This document shows, piece by piece, positions 1 to 9,308 of a stretch of DNA of 64,000 nucleotides (within the stretch, counting starts at the first letter, position 1; every line of letters starts with the position of its first letter). The position numbers and the translations under genes are program-made. Under the pieces are notes generated by a model. That model was not told the origin of the DNA, did not search any database, and saw nothing but the letters and a program-made list of their open reading frames with translations. Origin of the DNA: Cellulophaga sp. BC115SP (GTDB taxonomy: Bacteria; Bacteroidota; Bacteroidia; Cytophagales; Spirosomataceae); assembly GCF_009905545.1 (NCBI RefSeq), contig NZ_JAAALB010000006.1:1-64000 (forward strand). The letters are read 5' to 3'.

Positions 1-136
1 GAGCTTGGTAACTACAAAACTCTTGCTTCCCTTTCTTTTTACCTAATTTGTCCCATTTTTTAGTAGGGTAGAGTAGCAATAGGCTTTTTTATATTCATCA
101 TTCAAAACTCACCATTCAGCACTCATTCCTATTTCT

Positions 137-1081
137 ATGAATATTGTTATTACCGATGGTTTCACTTTGCATAGCAACGACCTTGCTTGGGATTGTTTCA
201 GAAGTCTTGGCAAAGTAACTTTTTACGAAAGAACGCCCATTTCTGACATTGTTGAGCGTTGTAAAGAAGCAGATATAGTTATTACCAATAAAACACCTTT
301 TTCTGCCGAAACTATCGCAGCATTGCCTCAATTAAAAATGATTGCAGTAGCTGCTACAGGTTACAATATCATCGACACCCAAGCCTCCACCGCTCAAAGT
401 ATTACAGTAAGTAATATTCCTGCTTACGGAACTGCCTCAGTAGCTCAACATATCTTTGCGCTCATATTGGAATTGAGTAACCATGTTGGAAAAAATAGTC
501 AGGCTGTAGCCAATGGCGCTTGGGTTTCAGCACAAGACTGGTGTTTTTCATTGTCTCCAATTATTGAATTGGCAGGAAAAACCTTAGGCATTGTTGGAAT
601 GGGAAGAATAGGTCAACAAACTGCGAAGATTGCAGAAGCATTTGGCATGAAGGTTTGTTATGCTTCAAGAACCGTAAAAGAGGAATTGCCTTATTCAGCC
701 GTACCACTCGAAACACTATTTTCAGAGAGCGATTTTATTGCCTTGTGTTGTCCATCAACACCCGAAAATATAGGCTTTGTCAACAAAGAATTACTGGCAA
801 AAATGAAACGAACAGCCTATTTAGTAAATGCTTCGAGAGGGCAACTTATTCATGAAAAAGATTTAGCAGAAGCTTTAAAGGAAGGAGTATTAGCTGGTGC
901 TGCACTTGATGTACTTTCACAAGAACCACCTTCTGAAAGTAATCCTTTACTCACAGCTCCAAACTGCCTGATCACCCCTCATAATGCGTGGATCAGCTTT
1001 GAAGCTCGTCAACGTATTGTAGAAATGCTGATGGCTAATATTCAAGGTTTTATCAACGGAGCTCCACAGAATGTGGTGTAG
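137..1081 (+). CDS. D-2-hydroxyacid dehydrogenase (NAD-dependent)
   Basis: The 314-residue product has the layout of the D-isomer-specific 2-hydroxyacid dehydrogenases, which reduce 2-oxoacids or oxidise D-2-hydroxyacids with NAD(P)H in the cytoplasm. A Rossmann motif GMGRIG lies at residues 154-159. The catalytic triad is readable as Arg234 (NASRG), Glu263 (SQEPP) and His282 (TPHNAW). The length is normal for the family, which includes glycerate, hydroxypyruvate and lactate dehydrogenases. Sequence alone does not fix the substrate; the family is sure, glycerate dehydrogenase is only one possibility. The gene stands alone and converges on the lipoprotein gene across a repeat-rich spacer. Confidence 0.9.
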   Translation: MNIVITDGFTLHSNDLAWDCFRSLGKVTFYERTPISDIVERCKEADIVITNKTPFSAETIAALPQLKMIAVAATGYNIIDTQASTAQSITVSNIPAYGTASVAQHIFALILELSNHVGKNSQAVANGAWVSAQDWCFSLSPIIELAGKTLGIVGMGRIGQQTAKIAEAFGMKVCYASRTVKEELPYSAVPLETLFSESDFIALCCPSTPENIGFVNKELLAKMKRTAYLVNASRGQLIHEKDLAEALKEGVLAGAALDVLSQEPPSESNPLLTAPNCLITPHNAWISFEARQRIVEMLMANIQGFINGAPQNVV

Positions 1082-1083
1082 TG

Positions 1084-1206
1084 GGCACAAAGTGACAAAG
1101 GCACAGAGGCACAAAGTGTATAAGTGGCAGAGTCAAGAAGGAGAAAAGTTACGAAGGCACCAAGGGACATAGTGAAATTTCATTACACTATGTCCCTTGG
1201 TGCCTT
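1084..1206. repeat. Short direct repeats plus 21-bp inverted repeat between convergent genes
   Basis: The motif GGCACAAAGTG occurs at 1084-1094 and 1108-1118 (24-bp period). A perfect 21-bp inverted repeat follows, with arms at 1154-1174 and 1186-1206 and an 11-nt loop. The arms contain the same GGCAC word as the direct repeats. The hairpin may serve as a terminator for both converging genes, but no clear U-tract follows it. It may equally be an interspersed REP-like element. Confidence 0.6.
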
Positions 1207-1227
1207 TGTGCCTCAGCCCCTTCGAAA

Positions 1228-1983
1228 CTAATGCTTCGGCATTTGTTTTTCCTCTACATCTTTATACATCTTATTGCCTAGTTCCTTGTCAAAATCTGGT
1301 TTGTGATATACTGATACTTGGTCTACAATTGGATTTAGCTTTTGAATTGAAGGATGTTTCACGTCAAATTCACGATCGCCAGAAATTTGTGCATACTCTG
1401 TTTCTGATAATCCTCCAGAATTTGTAGAATAGTCATTAAATCGAATATTGATGTCTTTATCTGCCAATTTGCCACCTTCCCAGCTTACAACATTTCCACC
1501 CAAGTCCCAGCCAAGTCCAGTAATAGTAAATGTTTTTCCATTTAGGGCAACAACATCTTTCAATGTCATACCTGGTTTCAAGCCCAGTTTAGTAGTCCAA
1601 GGTGAACCCTCTGCTGATGGCTTATCATCTTTTATCTGTAATCTTGCTAATACATCACCTATAACTTTGTATTCTTTTCCATCTTGCCAATATACCTCGA
1701 TTTCTTTGGGAGTTCCTGCAAAAATCTTGGTTGCGTCAAAAGAACCTTCACCAGTTTCGATGGTTGCTTTTTTAACAATATTCTCAGCACCAAATTTTTT
1801 CACCAAACCCTCATAATCATTACAAGCCAACACATCATCCAAATACAAGGCATCGCTTGCTGGCGCAGTAGAATCAGCTTGTGTAACTGCTACAGAATCC
1901 GTTTGAGTAGATTCCGAGCCAGTCTTCGATTTACAAGAAGCTAATATTGAAATAGTTAAAGCTAATACGGCTATTTTTTTCAT
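1228..1983 (-). CDS. Predicted lipoprotein of unknown function
   Basis: The protein begins with a type II signal peptide whose lipobox reads LASC, followed by a Ser/Thr-rich linker. This places the mature protein on a lipid anchor in the periplasm or outer membrane. I chose the internal Met (reading MKKIAVLA) rather than the upstream Met 24 codons earlier, because the signal peptide starts there. The body, about 230 residues, contains motifs such as LKPGMTLKDVVALNG and repeated aspartates. I do not recognise a catalytic family. It is monocistronic, converges with the dehydrogenase gene, and lies downstream of the lpdA terminator. Confidence 0.75.
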   Translation of the reverse strand: MKKIAVLALTISILASCKSKTGSESTQTDSVAVTQADSTAPASDALYLDDVLACNDYEGLVKKFGAENIVKKATIETGEGSFDATKIFAGTPKEIEVYWQDGKEYKVIGDVLARLQIKDDKPSAEGSPWTTKLGLKPGMTLKDVVALNGKTFTITGLGWDLGGNVVSWEGGKLADKDINIRFNDYSTNSGGLSETEYAQISGDREFDVKHPSIQKLNPIVDQVSVYHKPDFDKELGNKMYKDVEEKQMPKH

Positions 1984-2113
1984 GATATTTTTTGTACAAA
2001 TAGTGATATAATGATGACTATCCTCAAAGCTAAGAAAAAAGTCTTGGAGATTCAAATCATTGCAGATGATTGAGATAGGCTTTTACCATGATTAATGTTG
2101 GATTTTTGTCAAA

Positions 2114-2149
2114 GAAAAAGGCTGACAGAAAATTCTATCAGCCTTTTTC
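2114..2149 (-). terminator. Hairpin downstream of lpdA
   Basis: A 12-bp perfect stem (arms 2114-2125 and 2138-2149) carries A-run and T-run ends, so U-rich RNA follows the G/C core on the minus strand. It lies 41 bp past the lpdA stop codon. Confidence 0.75.
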
Positions 2150-2190
2150 AATATGTTTTTATGCCAAAACCTTAGCGTAAAAAGCCTTAA

Positions 2191-3594
2191 TTAAGCATGT
2201 AATGCTCTATTTTCAGTTGCTGCCAAACATGCTTCTTTGATAGCTTCTGTATAAGTAGGGTGAGCATGTGACATACGAGAAATATCTTCAGCAGAGGCAC
2301 GATATTCCATAGCAACTACCGCTTCAGCAATCATATCTGCTGCACGAGCACCAATGATATGAACACCAAGGATTTCGTCAGTAGCTTTATCAGCCAATAC
2401 TTTCACCAAACCGTCTGTATCCATTGAAGCTGTTGCACGACCTAAAGCTTTGAATGGGAATGAACCAGCTTTGTAGGCACGACCAGCAGCTTTTAATTCT
2501 TCTTCAGTTTGACCAACAGAAGCTACTTCTGGCCAAGTGTACACTACACCTGGAATCAAGTTGTAGTTGATGTGTGGTTTTTGTCCTGCAATAGTTTCAG
2601 CTACAAATACACCTTCCTCTTCAGCTTTGTGAGCCAACATAGCACCACGAATCACATCACCAATAGCATAGATTCCACCTACTTTTGTTTGTAAAGTATG
2701 CTCATCTACTTCAAGTTTACCTCTTTGATCTGTAGCAAGGCCAGCAGCTTCAAGATTCAAACCGTCAGTATATGGACGACGACCAATACAAACTAGCACA
2801 TAGTCACCAGTAATCGTTACATCTTCGTCTTTTGAGTTTTTCGCTGTAACAGTTACGTCGTCACCATTGTTAACTACGCCAGTTACTTTGTGGCTTAGGT
2901 AGAAGTCAGCACCCAATTTCTTGATTGATTTCTGTAACTCTTTACCCATTGTTTTGTCCATAGTAGGAATCATAGAATCAGCAAATTCTACGAAACTTAC
3001 TTTAGCACCCAAACGAGCATAAACTGAACCTAACTCAGCACCAATAACACCAGCACCAATAACGATCAAATGTTTTGGTATTTCTTGAAGATTCAAAGCT
3101 TCAGTTGAAGTAATAACACGCTTTTTGTCAACAGGAATAAATGGTAACACCGTTGGTTTGGAACCTGTAGCAATGATGATATTTTTACCAGTAATTTGCT
3201 CAGCAGTACCATCAAGTTTAGCAACATTCACAGTATTTTTGTCAACAAAAGAACCTAAACCGTTGTAAACCGTGATTTTGTTTTTCTTCATCAAGAAAGC
3301 GATACCATTATTCATTTTCTCGATTACTCCTTTTTTACGAGTAATCATTTGAGATAAGTTAGCTTTCAAGTTTTCAAGCTCGATACCATGCTCAGCAAAT
3401 GAATGTTGTGCATTGTAGAAATGCTCTGATGAGTCCAACAATGCTTTTGATGGAATACAGCCTACGTTTAAGCAAGTACCACCCAATACAGAGTATTTTT
3501 CGATGATGGCTGTTTTTAAGCCTAATTGAGCCGAACGGATGGCAGCTACATAACCACCAGGACCTGAGCCTATTACTATTACGTCGTATTGCAT
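2191..3594 (-). CDS. lpdA: Dihydrolipoyl dehydrogenase (E3)
   Basis: This 467-residue flavoprotein reoxidises dihydrolipoamide on the E2 subunit of 2-oxoacid dehydrogenase complexes, passing electrons through FAD to NAD+. The N-terminal FAD site GSGPGG is at residues 9-14. The redox disulfide lies in GGTCLNVGC, with Cys41 and Cys46. The NAD site GAGVIGAELG is mid-protein, and the C-terminal dimer-interface pair is His445 and Glu450 in HAHPTYTE. Length is typical. It lies downstream of sucA and sucB on the same strand, so it is most likely the E3 of the 2-oxoglutarate dehydrogenase complex, although such E3s are often shared with other complexes. Confidence 0.97.
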   Translation of the reverse strand: MQYDVIVIGSGPGGYVAAIRSAQLGLKTAIIEKYSVLGGTCLNVGCIPSKALLDSSEHFYNAQHSFAEHGIELENLKANLSQMITRKKGVIEKMNNGIAFLMKKNKITVYNGLGSFVDKNTVNVAKLDGTAEQITGKNIIIATGSKPTVLPFIPVDKKRVITSTEALNLQEIPKHLIVIGAGVIGAELGSVYARLGAKVSFVEFADSMIPTMDKTMGKELQKSIKKLGADFYLSHKVTGVVNNGDDVTVTAKNSKDEDVTITGDYVLVCIGRRPYTDGLNLEAAGLATDQRGKLEVDEHTLQTKVGGIYAIGDVIRGAMLAHKAEEEGVFVAETIAGQKPHINYNLIPGVVYTWPEVASVGQTEEELKAAGRAYKAGSFPFKALGRATASMDTDGLVKVLADKATDEILGVHIIGARAADMIAEAVVAMEYRASAEDISRMSHAHPTYTEAIKEACLAATENRALHA

Positions 3595-3785
3595 ACTTTG
3601 ATTATTTACAGTTATTGAGCTTTTGACTCTTTATCTATAATTGCTTTGTTACTATAAAAGTTCTTTATCGGATAGTATTGAAATAAAGTGTTTGACTTTC
3701 GATCAATCTTCTTCAATTTTTGATAAAAATAGTTTTCCTCGCGTATTGAATCTATTGATTTTAAGTCAAAAAATGATACAAAAAA

Positions 3786-3817
3786 GGCAAAGACACGCAT
3801 AATATCGTGTCTTTGCC
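3786..3817 (-). terminator. Intrinsic terminator downstream of sucB
   Basis: A perfect 12-bp stem (3786-3797 with 3806-3817) has an 8-nt loop and is followed on the minus strand by a run of six T residues. It sits 20 bp after the sucB stop codon, between sucB and lpdA, so lpdA may need its own promoter or readthrough. Confidence 0.85.
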
Positions 3818-3836
3818 TCAGTAATATCTATTTAAA

Positions 3837-5363
3837 CTAGACGTCTAACAACAAACGAGTTGGATCTTCTAGTAATTGTTTTAAACGTACCAAGAAGCTT
3901 ACAGACTCACGACCGTCGATGATACGGTGGTCATAAGAAAGTGCTACATACATAATCGGGCGAACAACCACTTGACCACCAATTACCACAGCACGCTCAA
4001 CGATATTGTGCATACCTAAGATAGCCACTTGTGGAGCATTGATGATTGGCGTTGATAACATTGAACCAAATACACCACCATTTGTAATAGTGAAAGTACC
4101 ACCGTTCATTTCATCAAGTGTCAATTTGTTGTCACGAGCACGAGTTGCTAATCTAATAACCTCAGCCTCGATACCAGCCAATGATAATTGTTCAGCATTA
4201 CGAATTACAGGTACAACTAATCCTTTTGGAGCAGATACTGCAATTGAAACGTCACAATAGTCATGGTAAACAATTTGATCGCCGTCGATAGAAGCATTAA
4301 CCGCAGGGAATTCTTTCAATGCCACCGTCACTGCTTTAGTGAAGAATGACATGAAACCAAGGTTAACACCATGTTTTTCTTTGAATTTATCTTTGTATTT
4401 CGAACGCAAATCCATGATTGGCTTCATATCAACTTCGTTGAAAGTAGTCAACATAGCAGTCTCGTTTTTCACTTGAACCAAGCGACGAGCTACTGTTTTG
4501 CGAAGCGAAGTCATTTTTTCTCTTCTTACACCTCTTGAGTCAGAAGAAGCAACCGGTGCTGCTGCAGGAGCAGGAGCCGCTGCTGGAGTTGCAGGCGCTG
4601 GAGCTACTGTTTTTTGAGCACTTTGAGCATCTTCTTTAGTAATACGGCCACCTACACCAGTACCTTGTACGGCACCAGCATCAACACCTTTTTCAGCTAA
4701 AATTTTAGCTGCTGCAGGAGAAGCATGACCCGCAGCGTAGTTGGTATCGCCCGAAGGAGCTGCTGCAACTGGTGCTGCTGAAGGAGCTGGAGCTGCAACG
4801 CTAGCACCTGCACCTACGGTAAGAGTTGCTACCAAGCCACCAATAGGCAAAGTAGTACCAGCTTCTGCTACGATGTGTAATACACCCGCCGCTTCAGCAG
4901 GCAATTCGAAGGTAGCTTTGTCAGATTCAAGTTCGCACAATACTTCGTCCATCGATACAGTATCACCTTCTTTCTTATTCCAAGACGAAACTGTAACTTC
5001 AGTGATAGACTCACCTACTGCTGGAACTTTGATTTCAACAACCTTAGTTTCCGTTGCAACTGGCGCTGCTGCTGGAGCAGGAGCGGCTACTGGAGCTGCT
5101 ACAACTGGCGCTGCTGCTGCCGAAGCACCTGCGGCTTCGATAACACAGATTACTGCACCAATTGGTAAAGTATCACCTTCTTTTGCAACAATGCGCAAAA
5201 CACCTTCAGCTTCTGCTGGTAGTTCGAAGGTAGCTTTATCAGACTCTAACTCGCACAATACCTCATCCATCTTCACTACATCCCCATCTTTTTTATTCCA
5301 TGAGGCAATTGTGACCTCGGTTATCGACTCGCCAACTGGCGGAACTTTCATTTCGATTGCCAT
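3837..5363 (-). CDS. sucB: Dihydrolipoyllysine-residue succinyltransferase (E2 of 2-oxoglutarate dehydrogenase)
   Basis: The 508-residue E2 core enzyme transfers the succinyl group from lipoyl-lysine to CoA. It has two nearly identical N-terminal lipoyl domains (about residues 2-78 and 110-186) with modified lysines in ESDKATF at Lys43 and Lys149. Ala/Pro-rich linkers separate them. A peripheral subunit-binding domain follows at about 213-247, then the catalytic domain from about 280. The active-site motif HRIIDG includes His479 and Asp483. Two lipoyl domains instead of one is a common variant in Bacteroidota. Assignment to the succinyl rather than the acetyl enzyme rests on adjacency to sucA. 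Confidence 0.95.
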   Translation of the reverse strand: MAIEMKVPPVGESITEVTIASWNKKDGDVVKMDEVLCELESDKATFELPAEAEGVLRIVAKEGDTLPIGAVICVIEAAGASAAAAPVVAAPVAAPAPAAAPVATETKVVEIKVPAVGESITEVTVSSWNKKEGDTVSMDEVLCELESDKATFELPAEAAGVLHIVAEAGTTLPIGGLVATLTVGAGASVAAPAPSAAPVAAAPSGDTNYAAGHASPAAAKILAEKGVDAGAVQGTGVGGRITKEDAQSAQKTVAPAPATPAAAPAPAAAPVASSDSRGVRREKMTSLRKTVARRLVQVKNETAMLTTFNEVDMKPIMDLRSKYKDKFKEKHGVNLGFMSFFTKAVTVALKEFPAVNASIDGDQIVYHDYCDVSIAVSAPKGLVVPVIRNAEQLSLAGIEAEVIRLATRARDNKLTLDEMNGGTFTITNGGVFGSMLSTPIINAPQVAILGMHNIVERAVVIGGQVVVRPIMYVALSYDHRIIDGRESVSFLVRLKQLLEDPTRLLLDV

Positions 5364-5469
5364 CTTATTAATTTATTATTTAGTATTCGGATTGGTTGTT
5401 TGACACAATCTTCAATTTATAACTATAGTAAAATGTCCTGTTTAAATATTGTCTGGTAACATGATGCCA

Positions 5470-5508
5470 AAACCGACTCTCTGAGCCGTAGCGTCAAAAA
5501 GTCGGTTT
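5470..5508 (-). terminator. Hairpin downstream of sucA
   Basis: A 9-bp perfect stem (5470-5478 with 5500-5508) lies 16 bp after the sucA stop. On the minus strand only a short T-run follows, so this is a weak terminator or attenuator candidate. Confidence 0.45.
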
Positions 5509-5523
5509 CAACAAATATTTTAA

Positions 5524-8259
5524 CTAAGCAAATGCTCTATCAACTAGGATTGCTTGCTCTTCGTTGTGAACTTTCAAGAAACCTGTTGCAGGTGAAGCAG
5601 ATTTTTTGCGAGCAATAACTCCTTCAAATGATTTGAAACCAAATTCGCGAGTTACAAATGACCAGTATCCCATGTTTTCTGGCTCTTCTTGTACCCAGTA
5701 CACTTTCGCTTTTGGATACTTCGCAAGTTCTGCATTTACTTGGCTAGTTGGGAAAGGATGCAATTGCTCGATACGGATAATTGCCACATCGGTGCGATTG
5801 TCTTTTTGTTGTTTTTCCAACAAGTCGAAATAAACTTTGCCAGAACACAACAATACTTTCTTCACTTTCTTAGCATCTGCATAAGTGTCACCGTAAATTT
5901 CTTGGAATGAACCGTCGATAAATTCTTCGATTGGAGAAACTACCTTTGGATGACGGAACAATGATTTTGGTGACATGATGATTAATGGCTTACGGAATTC
6001 CCAAGCCAACTGACGACGCAATGCATGGAAGATGTTTGCAGGAGTAGTTAAGTTAGCTACTACCATGTTATCTTCTGCCGCCAATTGCAAGTAACGCTCA
6101 GGGCGAGCATTTGAGTGCTCAGGACCTTGACCTTCATAACCATGAGGCAACTGCATTACCAAAGCATTCATGGTACCCCACTTCGATTCGCAAGATGCAA
6201 TGAATTGGTCAATCATTGTTTGAGCTCCATTTGAGAAGTCACCAAACTGAGCCTCCCAAATAACCAAAGCTTCAGGATTTGCTAATGAATAACCAAATTC
6301 AAAACCTAACACACCGTATTCAGACAACAATGAGTTATAGATTTGGATTTGCTCTTGACCTTCTTCAATAAAGTTCAAAGAAGTATATGACTCATTTGTC
6401 TCAGCATCGTGCAATACCGCATGACGGTGAGAGAATGTACCACGTTGAACATCCTGACCAGATACACGTACCATTTTACCTTCCAACAACAATGAACCAT
6501 ACGCCAAAGCTTCAGCTGTAGCCCAGTTCAATTGTCCATTTTGGAAAAATGCTTTACGATCAGCTAATACTTTTTCAATTTGCTTCAAGGCATGGAAACC
6601 TGCTGGCAATTTTGTCAAAGCCGCTGCAATTTTATCAATCGTTTCTTTCGAAATACCAGTTTTTGGAGATTTCTCAAAATCTTCTGTACCAGCAAAACGC
6701 AATTCAGCCCATTTGTTATCCAATTTCAATGGTACATATTCTGGACGAATTTTTTGTTTCACTTGGTCAAGGCGAGCTTGTAATTCAGCCTTAAATTCAG
6801 AATCCATTTGTGAAGCCAACTGAGCATCGATATCACCACGTGTAATCAATTTTTGTGTGTAGATTTCACGTGGGTTTGGATGATTTGTGATATTCGAATA
6901 CAAGGTTGGTTGTGTAAATCTTGGCTCATCAGATTCGTTGTGACCATTTCTACGGTAACAAACCATATCAATAAATACGTCACGGTTGAATTGCTGACGG
7001 AACTCAGCCGCAATTTTCGAAACGAAAACAACAGCTTCTGGATCGTCACCATTTACGTGGAATACTGGAGCATCAATGATTTTAGCTACATCTGTACAGT
7101 AGATTGCCGAACGAGCATCCTCAAAGTCTGTTGTAAAACCAACTTGGTTGTTGATTACGAAGTGGATTGTACCACCTGTTTCATAACCACGCAACTTCGC
7201 CATTTGAGTTACTTCATATACAATACCCTGACCTGCTACAGCAGCATCACCATGAATTAAGATTGGTAATACTTTATCGTAGTCACCATCATAGTGAGCA
7301 TCTGCACTTGCACGACAGAAACCTTCAACTACAGGGTTTACAGCTTCTAAGTGAGAAGGGTTTGGTGCTAATTTCAAAGAAATTTCAGAACCAGCAGGAG
7401 TAATATGCTTAGATGAATAGCCTAAGTGATATTTTACGTCACCGTCACCGTGGATTTGATCAGGAATATTTCCTTCAAAACCATCGAAGATTGCGGCGTA
7501 AGATTTGTGCATAATATTGGCCAACACGTTCAAACGTCCACGGTGAGCCATACCAATCATAGCTTCTTTCACACCGAGGTCGGCCGCAATATTGATAATA
7601 GCATCAAGTGCAGGAATAGTGCTTTCGCCACCTTCCAAACCGAAACGTTTTTGACCTAAATATTTTGTACCTAAGAAGTTTTCGAAAACAACAGCTTCGT
7701 TCAATTTTTGAAGAATCTGTTTTTTCTCATCGATAGAAGGATTAAAAGCAAGCGCTTCCTTCTCGATTTTGTTACGAAGCCATTCTTTAACATCTGATTC
7801 TCTGATGTAAGAATACTCAAAACCAATCGAACCTGCGTAGATTTTATAGAGAGATTCCACAATTTTGCGAAGAGATGCTGGGCCAATACCCAAAAAACTA
7901 CCCGCTTGGAATACTGTATCAAGATCAGCTTCAGAAAGTGCATAATCTTTTAAATCAAGACGAGGGCGACGATCCTTACGCTCACGCACAGGATTGGTCT
8001 TTGACAACAAGTGTCCTCTTGATCTAAATGCCTTAATCAAACTGATTACAGACATTTCTTTCTGAACCATTGAAGCATCGACAGATGCACTACCCACTCC
8101 GTTGGAAGAGGCCTCGCCACTCCAAGAAGTATAAAAGTCAAAACCTTTGAAAAAGTTCTGCCAACTAGCGTCAACCGAATTGGGGTCTTGCTGATATGAC
8201 TCGTACAAGTCCGAAATTACCGCAGTATCGGCGTTGGCAATGTATGAAAATTGGTCCAT
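5524..8259 (-). CDS. sucA: 2-oxoglutarate dehydrogenase E1 component
   Basis: This 911-residue thiamine-diphosphate enzyme decarboxylates 2-oxoglutarate and passes the succinyl group to the E2 lipoate, a step of the TCA cycle. The N-terminus resembles other E1o proteins (SYIANADTAVISDLYESY). The ThDP/metal region carries HGDAAVAGQGIVYE and INNQVGFTT, and the C-terminal half holds a transketolase-like domain (FEFGYSLANPEALVIWEAQFGDF). Length is typical of full-length E1o. It is first in the sucA-sucB-lpdA order, with a promoter-like sequence about 120 bp upstream. Confidence 0.97.
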   Translation of the reverse strand: MDQFSYIANADTAVISDLYESYQQDPNSVDASWQNFFKGFDFYTSWSGEASSNGVGSASVDASMVQKEMSVISLIKAFRSRGHLLSKTNPVRERKDRRPRLDLKDYALSEADLDTVFQAGSFLGIGPASLRKIVESLYKIYAGSIGFEYSYIRESDVKEWLRNKIEKEALAFNPSIDEKKQILQKLNEAVVFENFLGTKYLGQKRFGLEGGESTIPALDAIINIAADLGVKEAMIGMAHRGRLNVLANIMHKSYAAIFDGFEGNIPDQIHGDGDVKYHLGYSSKHITPAGSEISLKLAPNPSHLEAVNPVVEGFCRASADAHYDGDYDKVLPILIHGDAAVAGQGIVYEVTQMAKLRGYETGGTIHFVINNQVGFTTDFEDARSAIYCTDVAKIIDAPVFHVNGDDPEAVVFVSKIAAEFRQQFNRDVFIDMVCYRRNGHNESDEPRFTQPTLYSNITNHPNPREIYTQKLITRGDIDAQLASQMDSEFKAELQARLDQVKQKIRPEYVPLKLDNKWAELRFAGTEDFEKSPKTGISKETIDKIAAALTKLPAGFHALKQIEKVLADRKAFFQNGQLNWATAEALAYGSLLLEGKMVRVSGQDVQRGTFSHRHAVLHDAETNESYTSLNFIEEGQEQIQIYNSLLSEYGVLGFEFGYSLANPEALVIWEAQFGDFSNGAQTMIDQFIASCESKWGTMNALVMQLPHGYEGQGPEHSNARPERYLQLAAEDNMVVANLTTPANIFHALRRQLAWEFRKPLIIMSPKSLFRHPKVVSPIEEFIDGSFQEIYGDTYADAKKVKKVLLCSGKVYFDLLEKQQKDNRTDVAIIRIEQLHPFPTSQVNAELAKYPKAKVYWVQEEPENMGYWSFVTREFGFKSFEGVIARKKSASPATGFLKVHNEEQAILVDRAFA

Positions 8260-9308
8260 AACTGGCGTTAATCTTTGATATTAATTAAACTTATTCGTAA
8301 AGTTTCTTACATAGGGTACGAATAAAGTACAAAGAGATTGGATTTCTGGATTTAATGAAAGTCTCCCAATAGAATTTTGGCAAAGTTACGGTATGCCCGT
8401 TAATTAAATCACAAAAATTTATTTGTTTTTTACAGGATTTTTGCCAAATTAATATAGTAGCTAAAATAACCCCTCTAAAAATTTTGCTTTCTTAGAAAAA
8501 TTCAACTTTACCTTAAAATAGCAACTATTTTAATCAGTTTGTAGTAGTTCTAGTTTATGTAAGAAAACTTCTTTTTTGCGGGTGCAAATGTACGCATATA
8601 TCCATTTGTTTTACCTATTTTTTTTGAAAAACTATCCTTATCTCTCTAAGTCAATCAGGTAGTTAGATTTACTGAATCCTTAAATATTTTCTTTCAGCTC
8701 ATTCCTTTTTGGCACGCAATTAGCTACAGTTTACAACATGAGCAATGCCAAGTAGTTTTATAGTTGTTTTACTCCTCCGCCAAAAAGCAATTAATCCTAC
8801 CCAAAAAATACAAATTTTGTTATTTTTTACTCATTTTGTTAAACTACCACATCGGTATTTCATTTGTAGGCAATACTTGTACTTTTCGAATTTATTTGAA
8901 GCTTAAACGCTTTTTTTTCTGTAGTTCTGGGCTACAAGTAGATAACTATATATTTTTGCATAACAACGTTTATAGGATTTCCCTAAAAACTTGTATTTGC
9001 TACCCAAATTGCTCATTCTGTGGTTGTTTGCACAGAGTTTTTTTCACGAGGCACTTATTTATGTAATTTATTTTCAGTATATTAATCCTTGATTATTTCT
9101 GAGACTTCCTGCATTTTTAAGAGTATCAACAATCTTCAGCTGTGCTTCTTTACAAGAAGTTGTTGTCAAAATAAAGGCTTTGTGAATAAATAGTGATATT
9201 TTCGAATGGAATTTCATGAGACGATTCGTCTTAAGCATATATTTTCTTTGTCCGCAAAAACGTTGAACACTCATTGAAACTATTCCTTACCAAAAACATT
9301 ACCATACC
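8260..9308. other. Long divergent intergenic region between sucA and the thioredoxin-like gene
   Basis: These 1049 bases separate two divergently oriented genes. The sucA-proximal end holds a good promoter candidate at 8381-8415. The rest is strongly AT-rich. Open frames on either strand here (for example 8764-9066 on plus) look non-coding, with Phe/Tyr/Cys-rich low-complexity translation and no recognisable domain. I see no RNA gene. Confidence 0.6.
8381..8415 (-). promoter_or_regulatory. Candidate sucA promoter (Bacteroidota type)
   Basis: Read on the minus strand, TTTG (8412-8415) is followed after 23 bases by TAACTTTG (8381-8388). This fits the Bacteroidota sigma-ABfr consensus TTTG/TAnnTTTG at the upper end of the reported 17-23 base spacing. 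The implied start near 8376 gives a 5' leader of about 115 nt before sucA. Confidence 0.5.

Noticed and set aside
3612-3800. 62-codon open frame between lpdA and sucB
   Set aside because: Overlaps the sucB terminator and its translation shows no protein-like pattern.
4741-5403. 220-codon plus-strand frame
   Set aside because: Antisense of the Ala/Pro-rich sucB linker and lipoyl domains; codon-shadow of a real gene.
8764-9066. 100-codon plus-strand open frame in the sucA upstream region
   Set aside because: Translation is Phe/Tyr/Cys-rich low complexity typical of AT-rich spacer; no start signals or domain.
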